From: Nevskiales bacterium
Lineage (GTDB): Bacteria > Pseudomonadota > Gammaproteobacteria > Steroidobacterales > GCA-2729495
Length of the DNA: 64,000 bases
Assembly (NCBI GenBank): GCA_011526045.1
Contig: WYBE01000064.1
Coordinates: 39,793-103,792, forward strand
Direction of reading: 5' to 3'
In this document: positions 47,678 to 61,587 of the stretch, piece after piece
Layout of the letters: the number at the start of each line of letters is the position of its first letter
Position numbering within the stretch: position 1 is the first letter of the stretch
The notes under the pieces: generated by a model
What the model was told of the DNA's origin: nothing
The model's database searches: none
The model's input: only the letters and a program-made list of their open reading frames with translations
Program-made: the position numbers and the translations under genes

Positions 47678-48363
47678 GGCGAACGCGGATCCACCAGGCT
47701 GCGCGCGAGACACAGATCTTCCCAGGCCTTGCGCTTCTCGGCGGGTGCACGCAGCAGATAGGCCGGGTGATAGGTCACCACCAGCGGAATTGCGGCCGGA
47801 CCCCAGCCGTGCGCGCGCCCGCGCAGCCGGGCGAGCGACACCTCCTGCTGCAACAGGCTCTGGGCCGCGATCCGGCCGACCGCGAGGATCAGCTTCGGCG
47901 CGATCCGCGCGATCTGTGCCTGCAGGTGTCCCGCACAGGCGCTGATCTCGTCCGGGCGGGGATCGCGATTGTCCGGCGGGCGGCACTTGAGCACGTTGGC
48001 GATGAACACCGCGTCCCGCTCCACGCCGACGGCACGCAACATCTCGTTCAGCAGCTTGCCCGCAGCACCGACGAAGGGCTCACCCTGCCGGTCCTCCTCT
48101 GCGCCCGGGGCCTCCCCGACGATCATCCAGCGCGCGGCGACGCTCCCGGTCCCGAAGACGGCCTGCGTACGGCTGCGATGCAGGGCACAGGCGACACAGT
48201 GGCGCACCGCCTCCTGCAGGTGTTCCCATGCACCCTCTTCGGGCACACCGGCGGCGGGCGATTGCGCAGCCGGCACAGGGCGATTGCGGCGCACCCAGAC
48301 GCCGATGCCCATTTCGTCGAGGATGGCGCGCTGGCGCGCTGAAATGGCAGCGCCGGAATCCAC
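47674..48363 (-). CDS. Family 4/5-type uracil-DNA glycosylase (iron-sulfur)
   Basis: A 229-residue glycosylase with a [4Fe-4S] cluster, removing uracil from DNA. Cys ligands lie in [13 protein letters not shown] and near [18 protein letters not shown]. The active-site motif [17 protein letters not shown] is that of family 4, and the second motif is TYHPAYLLR. The first 45 residues are an unconserved, Ala/Arg-rich extension. The start is GTG 48363 with GGAGG 8-12 nt upstream; the longer open frame runs antisense through pssA and is rejected. Confidence 0.92.
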   Translation of the reverse strand: MDSGAAISARQRAILDEMGIGVWVRRNRPVPAAQSPAAGVPEEGAWEHLQEAVRHCVACALHRSRTQAVFGTGSVAARWMIVGEAPGAEEDRQGEPFVGAAGKLLNEMLRAVGVERDAVFIANVLKCRPPDNRDPRPDEISACAGHLQAQIARIAPKLILAVGRIAAQSLLQQEVSLARLRGRAHGWGPAAIPLVVTYHPAYLLRAPAEKRKAWEDLCLARSLVDPRSP

Positions 48364-48365
48364 GC

Positions 48366-49160
48366 CTAGGTCCTCCGCTGTTCCTCGCGCTGCCGTGCCG
48401 ACTCCGGACGGCGCCGCTGGCGCCGCCACAGCGACAACGCCGGCCCCGACAGCGCGTAGATCACGCCGATGGTGAACAGCACCGCCGGCGGGTCCATGGC
48501 CACCAGGACGAACGTCAGCGGAATCACGAACACATAGGTGAACGAGATCCTGCCGCGCGCATGTACCTCGCGGAAACTGTAAAAGGGAAAGCGTGAAACC
48601 ATGAGTGTACCGGCGGTCACCGACACGACGAACGCCAGCAACAGGGCGAAGACACCGGTCCAGCCGAGTATGGTGCCCAGCCACACCATGCTCATCATCA
48701 GCCCCGCCGCGGATGGACTCGGCAGGCCCTCGAAGAAGCGCCGGTCCGAGGTCTTCGCGTGGACGTTGAAGCGTGCCAGCCGCAAGGCGCCGGCCACCGC
48801 GTACACGAAAGCGGCGAGCCAGCCGAGTTTCGCCCACAGCCAGCCGTACTCCGCCAGCCGCACCAGTCCCCACTGATACACGATCACCGCCGGCGCCAGC
48901 CCGAAGGACACCATGTCGGAAAGGCTGTCGTACTGCTTGCCGAACTCCGACACGGTATTGGTCAGGCGCGCCAGGCGGCCATCGAGGCCGTCGAGCACGC
49001 CGGCGATGATCACCGCGATCGCCGCCGGCTCGTAGCGGCCTTCGATGCTCGCGATGATGCCGTAGAAGCCCGCGAACAGGCTGCCGGTCGTCAGCAGGTT
49101 CGGCAACACGTAGATGCCCCTGCGCCGGGGTCGTTCGGCCTCTTCGCTCGGCTCGTACAT
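48366..49160 (-). CDS. pssA: CDP-diacylglycerol--serine O-phosphatidyltransferase
   Basis: A 264-residue integral membrane enzyme making phosphatidylserine, precursor of phosphatidylethanolamine. The CDP-alcohol motif D-G-x2-G-R-x-A-R-x8-G-x3-D-x3-D is present in [10 protein letters not shown] and [12 protein letters not shown]. About seven membrane segments follow a charged N-terminus ([15 protein letters not shown]). It is the type II (membrane) form, not the E. coli soluble PssA. Its stop is 2 bp from the glycosylase start. Confidence 0.95.
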   Translation of the reverse strand: MYEPSEEAERPRRRGIYVLPNLLTTGSLFAGFYGIIASIEGRYEPAAIAVIIAGVLDGLDGRLARLTNTVSEFGKQYDSLSDMVSFGLAPAVIVYQWGLVRLAEYGWLWAKLGWLAAFVYAVAGALRLARFNVHAKTSDRRFFEGLPSPSAAGLMMSMVWLGTILGWTGVFALLLAFVVSVTAGTLMVSRFPFYSFREVHARGRISFTYVFVIPLTFVLVAMDPPAVLFTIGVIYALSGPALSLWRRQRRRPESARQREEQRRT

Positions 49161-49252
49161 CGTGCGATCCCGCTGCTCCGACCGGCGAATTCTGCCACGA
49201 CGGCCCCGCATATGCATGGGTGCCGCGCGGCGACTTGCGCCGGCATTACCGC

Positions 49253-49258
49253 TAGAAT
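49253..49258 (+). promoter_or_regulatory. Candidate -10 for proS
   Basis: TAGAAT at 49253-49258 lies 41 nt upstream of the proS ATG in the gap between divergent pssA and proS. I see no good -35 at the right distance. Confidence 0.3.
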
Positions 49259-49298
49259 GGCGCCGGTTTTCCCCCGCCTCATTGCAACCCGGCATGCC

Positions 49299-51017
49299 AT
49301 GCGCCTCAGTCAACTGCCCTGGACCACACTCAAGGAAACTCCTGCCGACGCCGAGATCATCAGCCACCAGCTCCTGCTGCGGGCGGGACTGATCAGGCGC
49401 CTGACGGCAGGCATATTCACCTGGATGCCGCTCGGGCTGCGGGTGTTGCGGCGGGTCGAGCAGATCGTGCGCGAGGAGATGGACCGCGCCGGCGCCCTCG
49501 AGGTGCTGATGCCGGCCGTGCAACCCGCCGAACTGTGGCAGGAGAGCGGTCGCTGGGACCGCTACGGGGATCTGCTGCTGCGCATCCGCGATCGCCACGA
49601 GCGCGACTACTGCTTCGGGCCGACCCACGAAGAGATCATCACCGACCTCGCGCGACGCGAGCTGAAGAGTTACCGGCAACTCCCGGTCAACTATTACCAG
49701 ATCCAGACGAAGTTCCGCGACGAGATCAGGCCGCGCTTCGGTCTCATGCGGGCCCGTGAGTTCGTCATGAAGGATGCCTACTCCTTTCACATGGACCAGG
49801 CCTCGCTGGAGACTACCTACGCGGCGATGGCGACTGCCTACGCGCGGATTTTTACGCGGCTCGGGCTGCGCTTCCGGACCGTGGAAGCGGATTCCGGCGA
49901 TATTGGCGGCTCGCGCTCGCAGGAGTTTCACGTGCTCGCCGAGTCCGGCGAGGACGCCATCGCCTATTGCGACGGCGACGGCTTCGCGGCCAATGTCGAA
50001 GCCGCTCCGGCGCTGCCGCCCGCGGCAGCACGTCCGGCGCCCACGGCGTCGATGCAGCGCATCGCGACCCCGGCAACGCGCAGCATCGAGGAGGTTTGTG
50101 CGGCGCTCGACGTCCCGCCCGATCGCTGCGTGAAGACGCTCCTCGTCGAAGGCGCCGACGGCGGACTCATCGCGCTCGCGCTCCGTGGCGATCACACGCT
50201 GAACATGGTCAAGGCCGCGCGCCTGCCAGGCGTTGCGCAACCGGTCAGCCTCGCCAGCGCCGAGCGCGTCCTCGCGCTGACGGGCACGCCGCCCGGCTTC
50301 GTCGGGCCCGTCGGGCTGCCCGTCCCGTTGATTGCCGACCACGGCGCGGCAGCGCTGGCCGATTTCGTCTGCGGCGCCAACGTGGATGGCTTTCACCTGC
50401 GCGGCGTGAACTGGGAGCGCGATCTGCCGCAGCCCGTGACGGCCGACCTGCGCAACGTCGTCGCCGGCGACCCCAGCCCGCGCGGCGGGGGCGCGCTGTC
50501 GGTCGCGCGTGGCATCGAGGTCGGCCACATATTCCAGCTCGGCGACAAGTACAGCGAGGCGATGAACGCGGTCGTGCTCGACCAGGACGGCAAGGAGCGC
50601 GTGATGACCATGGGGTGCTATGGCATCGGCGTGTCGCGCATCGTCGCCGCAGCCATTGAACAGAATCATGACGAGCACGGGATTATCTGGCCGGAACCGA
50701 TGAGTCCGTTCGACGTGGCCGTCCTCGTGCTGAACCCGAAAAACTCCGAACAGGTCACGGCGGCTGCCGATGGGCTGTACCTACAGTTGCAGCGGGCCGG
50801 GTTGACGGTCCTGCTCGATGACCGCGAGGCGCGGCCGGGAGTAAAGTTCGCCGAAGCCGACCTGCTCGGCGTCCCGCACCGCGTCGTCGTCGGGGAGCGT
50901 GGCGTGAAGGAAGGGTTGGTGGAGTATCGTCATCGCCGCAGCGGCGGCGAGGCCAAGGTGGCACTGGATGATGCGGTGGAATTCCTCCGCGGGCGACTCG
51001 GCCCGGCGGCGACCTGA
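49299..51017 (+). CDS. proS: Proline--tRNA ligase
   Basis: A 572-residue bacterial-type class II synthetase. Motif 1 (GLRVLRRVEQIVREEM), motif 2 (RFRDEIRPRFGLMRAREFVMKD, split), motif 3 (GIGVSRIVAAAIEQNHD) and the C-terminal anticodon domain are intact. The editing INS domain, which clears Ala-tRNA(Pro), occupies about residues 225-405 with CVKTLLVEG and LRGDHTLN. ATG 49299 starts MRLSQLPWTTLKETPAD, as in homologues. Confidence 0.97.
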   Translation: MRLSQLPWTTLKETPADAEIISHQLLLRAGLIRRLTAGIFTWMPLGLRVLRRVEQIVREEMDRAGALEVLMPAVQPAELWQESGRWDRYGDLLLRIRDRHERDYCFGPTHEEIITDLARRELKSYRQLPVNYYQIQTKFRDEIRPRFGLMRAREFVMKDAYSFHMDQASLETTYAAMATAYARIFTRLGLRFRTVEADSGDIGGSRSQEFHVLAESGEDAIAYCDGDGFAANVEAAPALPPAAARPAPTASMQRIATPATRSIEEVCAALDVPPDRCVKTLLVEGADGGLIALALRGDHTLNMVKAARLPGVAQPVSLASAERVLALTGTPPGFVGPVGLPVPLIADHGAAALADFVCGANVDGFHLRGVNWERDLPQPVTADLRNVVAGDPSPRGGGALSVARGIEVGHIFQLGDKYSEAMNAVVLDQDGKERVMTMGCYGIGVSRIVAAAIEQNHDEHGIIWPEPMSPFDVAVLVLNPKNSEQVTAAADGLYLQLQRAGLTVLLDDREARPGVKFAEADLLGVPHRVVVGERGVKEGLVEYRHRRSGGEAKVALDDAVEFLRGRLGPAAT

Positions 51018-51588
51018 GCGGCCCCGCCTCATCGCGGCGGCCTGCGTCGGACTCGTCGCCGCGCTCGCATGGGTCAGCCCGCAGGCTGCGCAGGAACCCC
51101 CCTCGCCCGAGTTGCGGGCCCGGGTCCGCGAAGCGCTCGAGGAAGCCAACAACTTCCCGGACCGTTTCGAGGCGCAGGTCTGGCTGACCGACATGGTCGG
51201 GCGGCTGGGCAATCAGGTGCCGGACGCGGATCTGCGCGTCGAGATCCTGACCGAGGCCCACCGCCAAGCCATCCGGGCGGACCTGCCGCCCGAAATGGTG
51301 CTCGCGGTCATCGATATCGAGAGCGCCTTCGACCCCTTCGCGATATCGAGCGCCGGCGCCCAGGGCCTGATGCAGGTCATGCCCTTCTGGCGCGAGGAAC
51401 TCGGCTGGCGCAGGCTGGTGGATGTGCAGGACAACCTGGTGACGGGCTGCACGATCCTGAAGTTTTACTTCGAGAAGGAAAAAGGCGACTGGAGTAAAGC
51501 GCTGGCGCGCTACAACGGCAGCGTGGGCAGCACCGTGTATTCGCAGAAAGTGCTCGACCGCCTGGCCACCCGCTGGTACCGCCAGTAA
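50968..51588 (+). CDS. Lytic transglycosylase-type protein (SLT domain)
   Basis: A 206-residue exported protein with a basic N-terminus, a hydrophobic signal segment (RLIAAACVGLVAALAWV) and a C-terminal SLT domain. The catalytic Glu is in DIESAFDPFAISSAGAQGLMQVMP, the rest of the fold in ALARYNGSVGS. It should cleave peptidoglycan glycan strands. The start (ATG 50968 or 50971) lies inside the 3' end of proS, a 50-bp overlap, with AAGGTGG upstream. It ends in a normal C-terminus. Confidence 0.88.
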   Translation: MMRWNSSAGDSARRRPERPRLIAAACVGLVAALAWVSPQAAQEPPSPELRARVREALEEANNFPDRFEAQVWLTDMVGRLGNQVPDADLRVEILTEAHRQAIRADLPPEMVLAVIDIESAFDPFAISSAGAQGLMQVMPFWREELGWRRLVDVQDNLVTGCTILKFYFEKEKGDWSKALARYNGSVGSTVYSQKVLDRLATRWYRQ

Positions 51589-51743
51589 CACAACTCGTCG
51601 CCGCCGCGCCGGGGCGCGCAGGACTCCTGCTGTGGATTGGTTCTTCGCCGATGAGCGAAGCCGCCCGCATCCTCGTCCGGCATGTGGGAGTGGAGGTGGC
51701 CCCCTGAGCGCGCCTGGCGGACGGCGCGCGATCTGGAGCCGCA

Positions 51744-52031
51744 CTAACCAGTCGTGAAGCCGCTCAGCGCCGCAAACTCCTCCACGGTCTCGTTGCGGCA
51801 TTCCACCTGAGCGACGCGCGCCTGCGGCGGCCCACGCTGCAGCCAGCGACGCAACTCATCGACGGCAGCCGCCTCTCCGACCGCCAGCACCTCGACACGG
51901 CCGTCGGGCAGGTTGACCGCATGGCCGCGAACGCCGAGCCGGTCCGCTTCCCGGGCCGTGCTCGCCCGGAAGAACACCCCCTGCACCCGTCCCGACACCG
52001 TGAACCTGTACGCGACCTGCTCGTCCGTCAT
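51744..52031 (-). CDS. Acylphosphatase
   Basis: A 95-residue acylphosphatase. The phosphate loop GRVQGVFFRAST with its catalytic Arg, and the catalytic Asn in VNLPDGRVEV are conserved. It hydrolyses acyl phosphates, with an unsettled biological role. ATG 52031 has GGAG 5 nt upstream; the frame is open further but without conservation. It is a single gene, divergent from wrbA. Confidence 0.95.
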   Translation of the reverse strand: MTDEQVAYRFTVSGRVQGVFFRASTAREADRLGVRGHAVNLPDGRVEVLAVGEAAAVDELRRWLQRGPPQARVAQVECRNETVEEFAALSGFTTG

Positions 52032-52125
52032 GACACTCCGTCCCGGGCCACCCGATCCACGATTTCCAATCCGGTCCGCCCGCCCGCGGATCACGTCCGC
52101 GCAGCGGTTCTGAGATCGGTTCCAC

Positions 52126-53045
<920 letters not shown>

Positions 53046-53054
53046 GGGCTGCGC

Positions 53055-53750
53055 TCAGCCGTCCGCCTCCAGCACCGAGCGAACGAAGGGCACCGTGAGG
53101 CGCTTGTGCGCGGCCAGCGCGGCCTGGTCGAGCCGGTCGAGCAACCCGAACAGGCTGGCGCTGCCACGATCGACTCGCGTGAGCAGATAGCGGGCCGTTT
53201 CCTCTGGCAGCGAAAAACCGTGCCATTCCGCCCGGAGCCGCAGCGCCGCGAGATGTTCGGCATCGCTGAGCGCTTCGAGGCGAAACACGGCCGCAGCGCA
53301 CAGCCGCGATCGCAGATCAGGCAGCACGATGCCGGCCTGCGCAGGCGGCAGCGCCGAGCCCACCACCAGCCGGCCGCCGCAGGCGAGCAGTGCTTCGTGC
53401 AGCCGGAACAAGGCACTCTCCCACGCCTCGATGCCCGCGATGGCCTCGACGTCGTCGAGGGCGACGAGGTCGAGCGCCTCCATGCCATCGATGAGCGCGG
53501 CGGACATGCCGTGCAACTCTGCCAGCGGCAGGTACGCCGTGGCGGCGCCGCGCTCATGCACGGCGCCGACACCCGCCTGCAGCAGGTGCGACTTGCCGAC
53601 CTCCGGCGGGCCATGCAGCCAGATGATCGGCGGTCCGTCGCCTGCGGCAGCGCGCTGCACGCTCGCCACCGCCACCGCGTTTGGCCCCGGGTAGAAGCTC
53701 GCGAAAACGGCGTGTCCGGCACGGCGGATGTCGAGGGCAAGCTGGCGCAT
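53055..53750 (-). CDS. hda: DnaA inactivator Hda
   Basis: A 231-residue AAA+ protein that promotes hydrolysis of DnaA-bound ATP after replication starts. The N-terminal QLALDI clamp-binding motif, Walker A GPPEVGKSHLL, Walker B LVALDDVEAI and the C-terminal AAA lid are visible. ATG 53750 begins with the clamp motif (MRQLALDI), which fixes the start. It lies 20 bp after the CDP-alcohol transferase gene in the same direction. Confidence 0.94.
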   Translation of the reverse strand: MRQLALDIRRAGHAVFASFYPGPNAVAVASVQRAAAGDGPPIIWLHGPPEVGKSHLLQAGVGAVHERGAATAYLPLAELHGMSAALIDGMEALDLVALDDVEAIAGIEAWESALFRLHEALLACGGRLVVGSALPPAQAGIVLPDLRSRLCAAAVFRLEALSDAEHLAALRLRAEWHGFSLPEETARYLLTRVDRGSASLFGLLDRLDQAALAAHKRLTVPFVRSVLEADG

Positions 53751-53770
53751 GGGATGACGCCGGGGGCCGG

Positions 53771-54322
53771 TCAGGCGCCGCCGCTGACTGCGCGCGAACT
53801 CCAGCGAATGACGTAATCGAGTCCGCTCACCACGCTGGTGACGAGAACCGCGGCGCCGCTCACGGTGATCAGCGGCTCAATCGGCAGCGCAAAAACTTCC
53901 CGTGAGAGCACCGAGGCGATGCAGACGAGCTGCGCCGCCGTGTTGAGCTTGCTCGCCGCGGAGGGCTCCGGCTGTACCGGCGCGATGAGCAAGTTGTAGC
54001 TCAGGCCGCCGCTGACGATGACGAGGTCACGGGCAATGACCACAGCCGCGAGCCACACCGGGATCAGCCCCAGCCACGCCAGCGTTACGAACAGCGACAC
54101 CAGCAGCAATTTGTCGGCAAGCGGGTCGAGCAGCCCGCCGATGCGGCTGCACCAGCCGTAGCGTTTGGCGAGGTAGCCATCGATCGCATCGGATACGCCC
54201 GCCAGGGCGACGAGCACCAGCGCCAGCCCGAAGCGTCCGGCACCAAGCGCCCAGACGATCGGCGCAATCGCCAGGATGCGCAGCACGCAGATCGCGTTGG
54301 GGATGTCGGCTGCTTTCAGCAC
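53771..54322 (-). CDS. CDP-alcohol phosphatidyltransferase family protein
   Basis: A 183-residue membrane protein with about five segments and the CDP-alcohol transferase motif D-A-x-D-G-x2-A-K, then G-x3-D-x3-D ([25 protein letters not shown]). It resembles PgsA or bacterial cardiolipin-synthase relatives, and the substrate alcohol cannot be read. Such a gene commonly lies between DUF2066 and hda. The start is GTG 54322. Confidence 0.9.
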   Translation of the reverse strand: MLKAADIPNAICVLRILAIAPIVWALGAGRFGLALVLVALAGVSDAIDGYLAKRYGWCSRIGGLLDPLADKLLLVSLFVTLAWLGLIPVWLAAVVIARDLVIVSGGLSYNLLIAPVQPEPSAASKLNTAAQLVCIASVLSREVFALPIEPLITVSGAAVLVTSVVSGLDYVIRWSSRAVSGGA

Positions 54323-54342
54323 CGCGTTGCCCGCGCCCGCAC

Positions 54343-55416
54343 TCAGCGTCGCGCAACCAGCCGGTAGCGCAGCTCGGGCGGTACCATGCCGGCCGGCAGA
54401 GCGACCACGGGCTCCGTCGCGGGTTCGATCAGGGCCCGCAGCCCGAGAGCGGTTTCAAGCTGGGACCGCGTGCCGCGCAGCTCGAGGTCGAATACCAGTG
54501 TATCTCCCGCGATGAAGCCCACCCCGGCCGACTCGACCATGGACAGGTTGCGCAGGAAACCGAGCACGACTCCGTAATCGTCCAGGCTGCCGATACCGCT
54601 CACGGCCAGTCGCAGTTCACTCGCCTGCGCCCCGGCGGGCAGCGCCAGCCGCTGCGAGAGCCGCTCGGCGAGCCCGCGCGGCCCGTCGGCGATGCCACCG
54701 CGCCACTCCAGGCGCTCGTCGCCCGCGAGCAGCGTCCAGCGCACATCGTCCATGCCGGGCGGGAACAGCCGTGCGCGGCCGATCAGGAGCGCGTCGGCAC
54801 GGTAGCGCTGCGACGCTCGTTGCAGCGGCTCGGTGAAATCGCCCCACACATCGGCGAAGGCGACCGCCGCAAGCTCCTCCGAGTCGCGCAGCGGCAGCAG
54901 CACCGGCACGCCGCTCGCGGCCGCGGCTTCCTCCAGGCCCCGGCGCAGCTGCGCCGCCGCGGGCGAGTCATTGCCGTCACCCGCCAGCACATCACGCTCG
55001 CCGGCACCATTGTCGTAGGCGAGCCACACCAGCGTGATCGGGCGGTCTTCGCCCCACACCGGCTGTCCAGCGGCATCGAGGCCGGCGCGCACGGCGGACG
55101 GGTCGAAACTGGCCCAGAGCGAACCCGCCCCGTCGCGCCGGTACTGCTGGACCAGGGCCGCCGGATCCCTGAAATGCGCCAGCAAGGCCGCGTCGCCCGC
55201 AGCGCCGGGCCTGCCGCTGACCTTGCCCAGCACCTGACGCAACGCTTGCGCGAAGGCGGCGGCCGTCGCCTCGGGAGACGCATCGGCAACCGGCACGGTC
55301 GCCGCATAGAGATCCGGCACCACGGCGGCGGGCACCGGCACGGCCGCCAGGAACACGAGCGCGAGCAACAGCACCGCCGTACCGCTACGATACCGTGCGC
55401 CGTTCAGCCGGATCAT
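54343..55416 (-). CDS. DUF2066 exported protein
   Basis: A 357-residue protein with a signal peptide ([17 protein letters not shown], cleavage near residue 31) and the DUF2066 core: [20 protein letters not shown] and a later part with [10 protein letters not shown] and ITLVWLAYD. Function unknown. The ATG 55416 is 93 bp from the divergent purM. A TATAAT on the minus strand (55444-55439) lies in the gap. Confidence 0.88.
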   Translation of the reverse strand: MIRLNGARYRSGTAVLLLALVFLAAVPVPAAVVPDLYAATVPVADASPEATAAAFAQALRQVLGKVSGRPGAAGDAALLAHFRDPAALVQQYRRDGAGSLWASFDPSAVRAGLDAAGQPVWGEDRPITLVWLAYDNGAGERDVLAGDGNDSPAAAQLRRGLEEAAAASGVPVLLPLRDSEELAAVAFADVWGDFTEPLQRASQRYRADALLIGRARLFPPGMDDVRWTLLAGDERLEWRGGIADGPRGLAERLSQRLALPAGAQASELRLAVSGIGSLDDYGVVLGFLRNLSMVESAGVGFIAGDTLVFDLELRGTRSQLETALGLRALIEPATEPVVALPAGMVPPELRYRLVARR

Positions 55417-55509
55417 GCACCTGCCCTCATCGCGCTCTATTATAGTCGCGCCGTGTCGCCACGCCCGGCAGCGGGCGATTCCCCGCGAAGCGGCCTGACG
55501 AGGAAACCC

Positions 55510-56544
55510 ATGGGACCGGATACGCCACTGACCTACAAGGATGCCGGCGTCGACATCGACGCGGGCGATGCGCTGGTCGAGCGTATCAAGCCGTTCGCGC
55601 GGCGTACGGCCCGCAAGGGCTTGCTCGGCGGCCTCGGCGGGTTTGGCGGCCTGTTCGAACTGGACCTGGCGCGCTACCCGCAGCCCGTCCTGGTCGCGGG
55701 TACCGATGGCGTCGGCACGAAACTCCGCCTGGCCATCGAGCTGCAGAAGTTCGACACGGTCGGCATCGACCTGGTCGCAATGTGCGTCAATGACGTCGTG
55801 GTACAGGGCGCCGAACCGCTCTTCTTCCTCGACTACTACGCCACCGGGCGGCTCGCGCTCGACCAGGCCGAAGCGGTGATCCGCGGCATCGCGACGGGTT
55901 GCGAACTCGGCGGCTGCGCCCTCCTCGGCGGGGAGACCGCCGAGATGCCGGGCATGTACGCGCCCGGCGACATCGACCTCGCGGGCTTCGCGGTCGGTGT
56001 CGTCAACCGCGACCGCATCATCGACGGCTCCGCGGTCGCCCCGGGTGACGTGCTGCTCGGCCTCGCCTCCTCCGGCCCGCACTCGAACGGCTACTCGCTG
56101 ATCCGCCGCGTGCTCGAGCTGACCCCTGGCGCAGTGGCAAGGCCCTGGGAAGGCGCCACGCTCGGCGAGCGCCTGCTCACGCCGACCCGCATCTATGTGA
56201 AGTCGCTGCTGCGACTGATCGCCGCCGGCGAGGTGCACGCGCTCGCGCATATCACGGGCGGCGGACTGCCGGGCAACGTCGAGCGGGTCCTGTCGGCCAG
56301 TACCGACGCGCACATCGACCCGGCGAGCTGGCACCGGCCGGCGATATTCGACTGGCTGCAACAGACCGGCCGGATCGATGACGCCGAGATGCACCGTACC
56401 TTCAACTGCGGTATCGGCATGGTGGTGGTGCTGCCGCGTGCCGCCACGGAACGCGCCATGGCGGTCCTGCGCGAAGCCGGCGAGACCGTACAGGTGATCG
56501 GCGAAGTGCGTGCCGGCACCGGCCGGGTTCACATCGGCTCATGA
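55510..56544 (+). CDS. purM: Phosphoribosylformylglycinamidine cyclo-ligase
   Basis: A 344-residue AIR synthetase of the PurM/PurL ATP-binding family. [14 protein letters not shown] at the start, [12 protein letters not shown] region (GTDGVGTK), [29 protein letters not shown] and [10 protein letters not shown] are conserved. ATG 55510 follows GAGGAAA. It is coupled to purN by a 4-bp overlap. Confidence 0.98.
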   Translation: MGPDTPLTYKDAGVDIDAGDALVERIKPFARRTARKGLLGGLGGFGGLFELDLARYPQPVLVAGTDGVGTKLRLAIELQKFDTVGIDLVAMCVNDVVVQGAEPLFFLDYYATGRLALDQAEAVIRGIATGCELGGCALLGGETAEMPGMYAPGDIDLAGFAVGVVNRDRIIDGSAVAPGDVLLGLASSGPHSNGYSLIRRVLELTPGAVARPWEGATLGERLLTPTRIYVKSLLRLIAAGEVHALAHITGGGLPGNVERVLSASTDAHIDPASWHRPAIFDWLQQTGRIDDAEMHRTFNCGIGMVVVLPRAATERAMAVLREAGETVQVIGEVRAGTGRVHIGS

Positions 56545-57212
56545 CGACGGCAGGCGCCGCGCGCCCGCGGGTGGCCGTACTCGTCTCCGGCAACGGCTCG
56601 AACCTGCAGGCGATCATCGACCGCTGCACCGGCCCGCAGGGATCGATCGAACTCGCGGCTGTCATCAGCGACCGCCCGGAAGTCTTCGCGCTCGAACGCG
56701 CCCGGCAGGCGGGCGTCGCGGGCGTGACGGTGGACTACCGGGCCACCGGCGACCGCGAAGCGTTCGCGCGCAGTCTCGCCGCAGAACTCGATCGGCTGCG
56801 GCCGGATTTCGTCGTGCTCGCCGGATTCATGCGCATCCTGCCCGCCACGCTGGTCGACCGCTATCGGGGACGCATGCTGAACGTGCACCCGTCACTGCTG
56901 CCGAAGTACCCCGGCCTCGACACCTATCGCCGTGTCCTGGCGGCCGGCGACCCGTGGCACGGCGCAACCGTGCACTTCGTCACCGCGGACCTCGATGCGG
57001 GCCCGGCAATCGTCCAGTACCGGCTGCGCGTCCGCCCCGGCGACACGGCGCAATCCCTGCGCGAGCGCGTGCAGGCCGGCGAGCACCAGATCTACCCGCA
57101 GGCGGTCGGGTGGATCGCCACCGGCCGGGTGACGCTGCGCGAGCACACCGTCTTCATGGATGGCGCAGCGCGCGCGGCGCCCGTAATCGTCGACGAGCCG
57201 TCGCCCGACTGA
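56541..57212 (+). CDS. purN: Phosphoribosylglycinamide formyltransferase
   Basis: A 223-residue GAR transformylase using 10-formyltetrahydrofolate. The phosphate loop [14 protein letters not shown], the catalytic N-x-H in [12 protein letters not shown] and catalytic Asp in [11 protein letters not shown] are intact. The GLHTH segment of E. coli is GLDTY here, a common variant. Its ATG overlaps the purM stop (ATGA). Confidence 0.97.
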   Translation: MTTAGAARPRVAVLVSGNGSNLQAIIDRCTGPQGSIELAAVISDRPEVFALERARQAGVAGVTVDYRATGDREAFARSLAAELDRLRPDFVVLAGFMRILPATLVDRYRGRMLNVHPSLLPKYPGLDTYRRVLAAGDPWHGATVHFVTADLDAGPAIVQYRLRVRPGDTAQSLRERVQAGEHQIYPQAVGWIATGRVTLREHTVFMDGAARAAPVIVDEPSPD

Positions 57213-57303
57213 GCGCCGGGCGGCCGGGGACCGCGCAACGAAGCCGGCGGGCTACGCAGCGGTTTGCATCAACCTGCTCACGGCTGCCGCGCGCCCGGAG
57301 GAC

Positions 57304-57870
57304 TCAGGTGCGTGGCAGGGTGACCCCGCGCTGGCCCTGGTACTTGCCGCCGCGATCCTTGTAGGAAACCTCGCAGGGCTCGTCGGACTCGAAGAAGATC
57401 ATCTGCGCCACGCCCTCGTTGGCGTAGATCCTGGCCGGCAGCGGCGTGGTGTTGGAGAACTCGAGCGTCACGTGGCCCTCCCATTCCGGTTCGAGCGGCG
57501 TGACGTTGACGATGATGCCGCAGCGGGCGTACGTGGATTTGCCGAGGCAGATGGTCAGCACGTTGCGGGGAATGCGGAAGTACTCGACGGTCGCAGCCAG
57601 CGCGAAGGAGTTCGGCGGAATGATGCAGACATCCCCTTCCATGTCCACGAAGCTCGACTTGTCGAACGCCTTCGGGTCCACGATCGTGGAATTGATGTTG
57701 GTGAAGACCTTGAACTGCGCTCCGCAGCGCACGTCGTAGCCGTAGCTCGACGTGCCGTAGGAGATCAGCCGGGCGCCGCGCGCCTCACGGACCTGGCCCG
57801 GCTCGTAGGGCTCGATCATGCGGTACTGCTCCGCCATGCGGCGTATCCAGCGGTCCGACTTGATGGTCAC
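57304..57870 (-). CDS. dcd: dCTP deaminase
   Basis: A 188-residue trimeric enzyme that makes dUTP from dCTP for thymidylate synthesis. [12 protein letters not shown], the phosphate site [10 protein letters not shown] and the catalytic Glu in [16 protein letters not shown] are present; the length suits the monofunctional proteobacterial form. The start is GTG 57870, overlapping the apbC stop (GTGA). Confidence 0.97.
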   Translation of the reverse strand: MTIKSDRWIRRMAEQYRMIEPYEPGQVREARGARLISYGTSSYGYDVRCGAQFKVFTNINSTIVDPKAFDKSSFVDMEGDVCIIPPNSFALAATVEYFRIPRNVLTICLGKSTYARCGIIVNVTPLEPEWEGHVTLEFSNTTPLPARIYANEGVAQMIFFESDEPCEVSYKDRGGKYQGQRGVTLPRT

Positions 57871-58964
57871 TTGCGGTCCTCGACCACGATCTTCGGGAAC
57901 TTGTGCTTCTGGTCCTTCGGCCGGCGGGCGAGCTCGGCGGCCACCCGGCGCGCAATCTCACGGTAGCGCAGCGCGACAGCACCTTCGGGATCAGCCGCGA
58001 CCGGCGGGTTGCCGAGGTCTGTCTGCGAACGGATCAGCGCATTGAGCGGCACCTGGCCGAGCAGCGGCACCCCGCAGGCCGCGGCGAGATCCGCGCCGCC
58101 GCCTTCGCCGAAGAACGCCTCCTCGTGGCCACATTTCGGGCACAGGAAGGAACTCATGTTCTCGATCACGCCGAGCACGGCGACGCCGACCTTGTTGAAC
58201 ATCTCGAGCCCGCGGCGCGCCACCTGGGTGGCCACCGGCTGCGGGGTCGTGACGATGACGACGCCGGCGAGCGGAACCTTCTGGCTCAGCGTCAACTGTG
58301 TGTCACCGGTGCCGGGTGGCAGATCCGCGACCAGGAAGTCGAGATCGCCCCAGCGGGTCTGCAAGGCAATCTGGGTGACAGCCTGGGTCACCATCGGGCC
58401 ACGCCAGATCAGCGGCGTCGTCTCCGGCACCAGGAAACCGATCGACATGACCTCCAGGCCATGCGCGCGCAGCGGCTCGAAGGTCTTGCCGTCCTGGCTC
58501 TCGGGCTGGCCACCCGACAGGCCGAGCATACTGGGCTGGCTCGGGCCATAGACGTCTGCATCCAGGATGCCGACCCGCGTTCCCTCCCGCGCCAGCGCCA
58601 GCGCCAGGTTCACCGCCGTCGTGGACTTGCCGACGCCGCCCTTGCCGGATGCAACCGCAATGACGTTGCGCACACCGGCCAGCGGCGCGAGATTGCCCTG
58701 CGGAGCGCGCGGCGCGACCGACCAGCCGACCTCGACACTGACCGAGCGGGCCCCCGTCGCCTGACGCACCGCCTCGGCCACATCGCGCTCGAGACCCGGC
58801 TTGAGTCCGGCCGCCGGGAACCCCAGCGTGATACGCAGGGTGACCGCATCCCCGGCCACGGCGGATTCGAGCACGGCCCCACTGTCCCCGAGCGTACGGC
58901 CGGTTCCGGCGAGGGCAACAAGGGCGGCAGCCCGTTCGATGGCGGGAACCGTAAGGTCAGGCAT
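57867..58964 (-). CDS. apbC: Iron-sulfur cluster carrier ApbC (Mrp/NBP35 family)
   Basis: A 365-residue P-loop ATPase that carries [4Fe-4S] clusters. It has an N-terminal MIP18-like DUF59 domain (residues 1-90), then the deviant Walker [41 protein letters not shown] and the cluster-binding C-x2-C in [17 protein letters not shown] 58964. It is divergent from the kinase gene and translationally overlaps dcd. Confidence 0.96.
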   Translation of the reverse strand: MPDLTVPAIERAAALVALAGTGRTLGDSGAVLESAVAGDAVTLRITLGFPAAGLKPGLERDVAEAVRQATGARSVSVEVGWSVAPRAPQGNLAPLAGVRNVIAVASGKGGVGKSTTAVNLALALAREGTRVGILDADVYGPSQPSMLGLSGGQPESQDGKTFEPLRAHGLEVMSIGFLVPETTPLIWRGPMVTQAVTQIALQTRWGDLDFLVADLPPGTGDTQLTLSQKVPLAGVVIVTTPQPVATQVARRGLEMFNKVGVAVLGVIENMSSFLCPKCGHEEAFFGEGGGADLAAACGVPLLGQVPLNALIRSQTDLGNPPVAADPEGAVALRYREIARRVAAELARRPKDQKHKFPKIVVEDRK

Positions 58965-59075
58965 GATTCGTGACGTTGTTAACAGTATGCGGATGCGGCC
59001 AGGCGCCACATTGTAGCCGAACGGAGAGGAGCAGCCGGCCGGGACATCTGCGTCTGGCCGGCCGCCGGCGTATGG

Positions 59076-59081
59076 CATAAT
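59076..59081 (+). promoter_or_regulatory. Candidate -10 for the HEAT-kinase/PilT operon
   Basis: CATAAT at 59076-59081 lies in the 225-bp gap between divergent apbC and the kinase gene, about 110 nt before the kinase ATG. The region 17 bp upstream is GC-only (no good -35), so this is a weak candidate. No other gene is seen in the gap. Confidence 0.2.
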
Positions 59082-59189
59082 CGCTGGGCGCGCGTGTGGG
59101 CCCGGCGTATCCTCGTTGACATAACCACCGGCGGTCGGTTGCCGTCGGTTTCGCGATGCTCGGATCGGGCGGAACTGTCTGCTGGGGCA

Positions 59190-61571
<2,382 letters not shown>

Positions 61572-61587
61572 GTCCTCCGGCACCGTC

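Noticed and set aside
48364..48873. N-terminal extension of the uracil-DNA glycosylase
   Set aside because: It lies inside pssA on the same strand in another frame, and a GTG with a good ribosome binding site starts the protein at 48363.
49161..50678. Long N-terminal extension of pssA
   Set aside because: The frame continues antisense through proS. The PssA family begins at MYEPSEE, and the extension has no similarity to any family.
56865..56925. PurN with changed GLHTH segment as a defective enzyme
   Set aside because: The catalytic Asn, His and Asp are intact and GLDTY is a common variant in the family.
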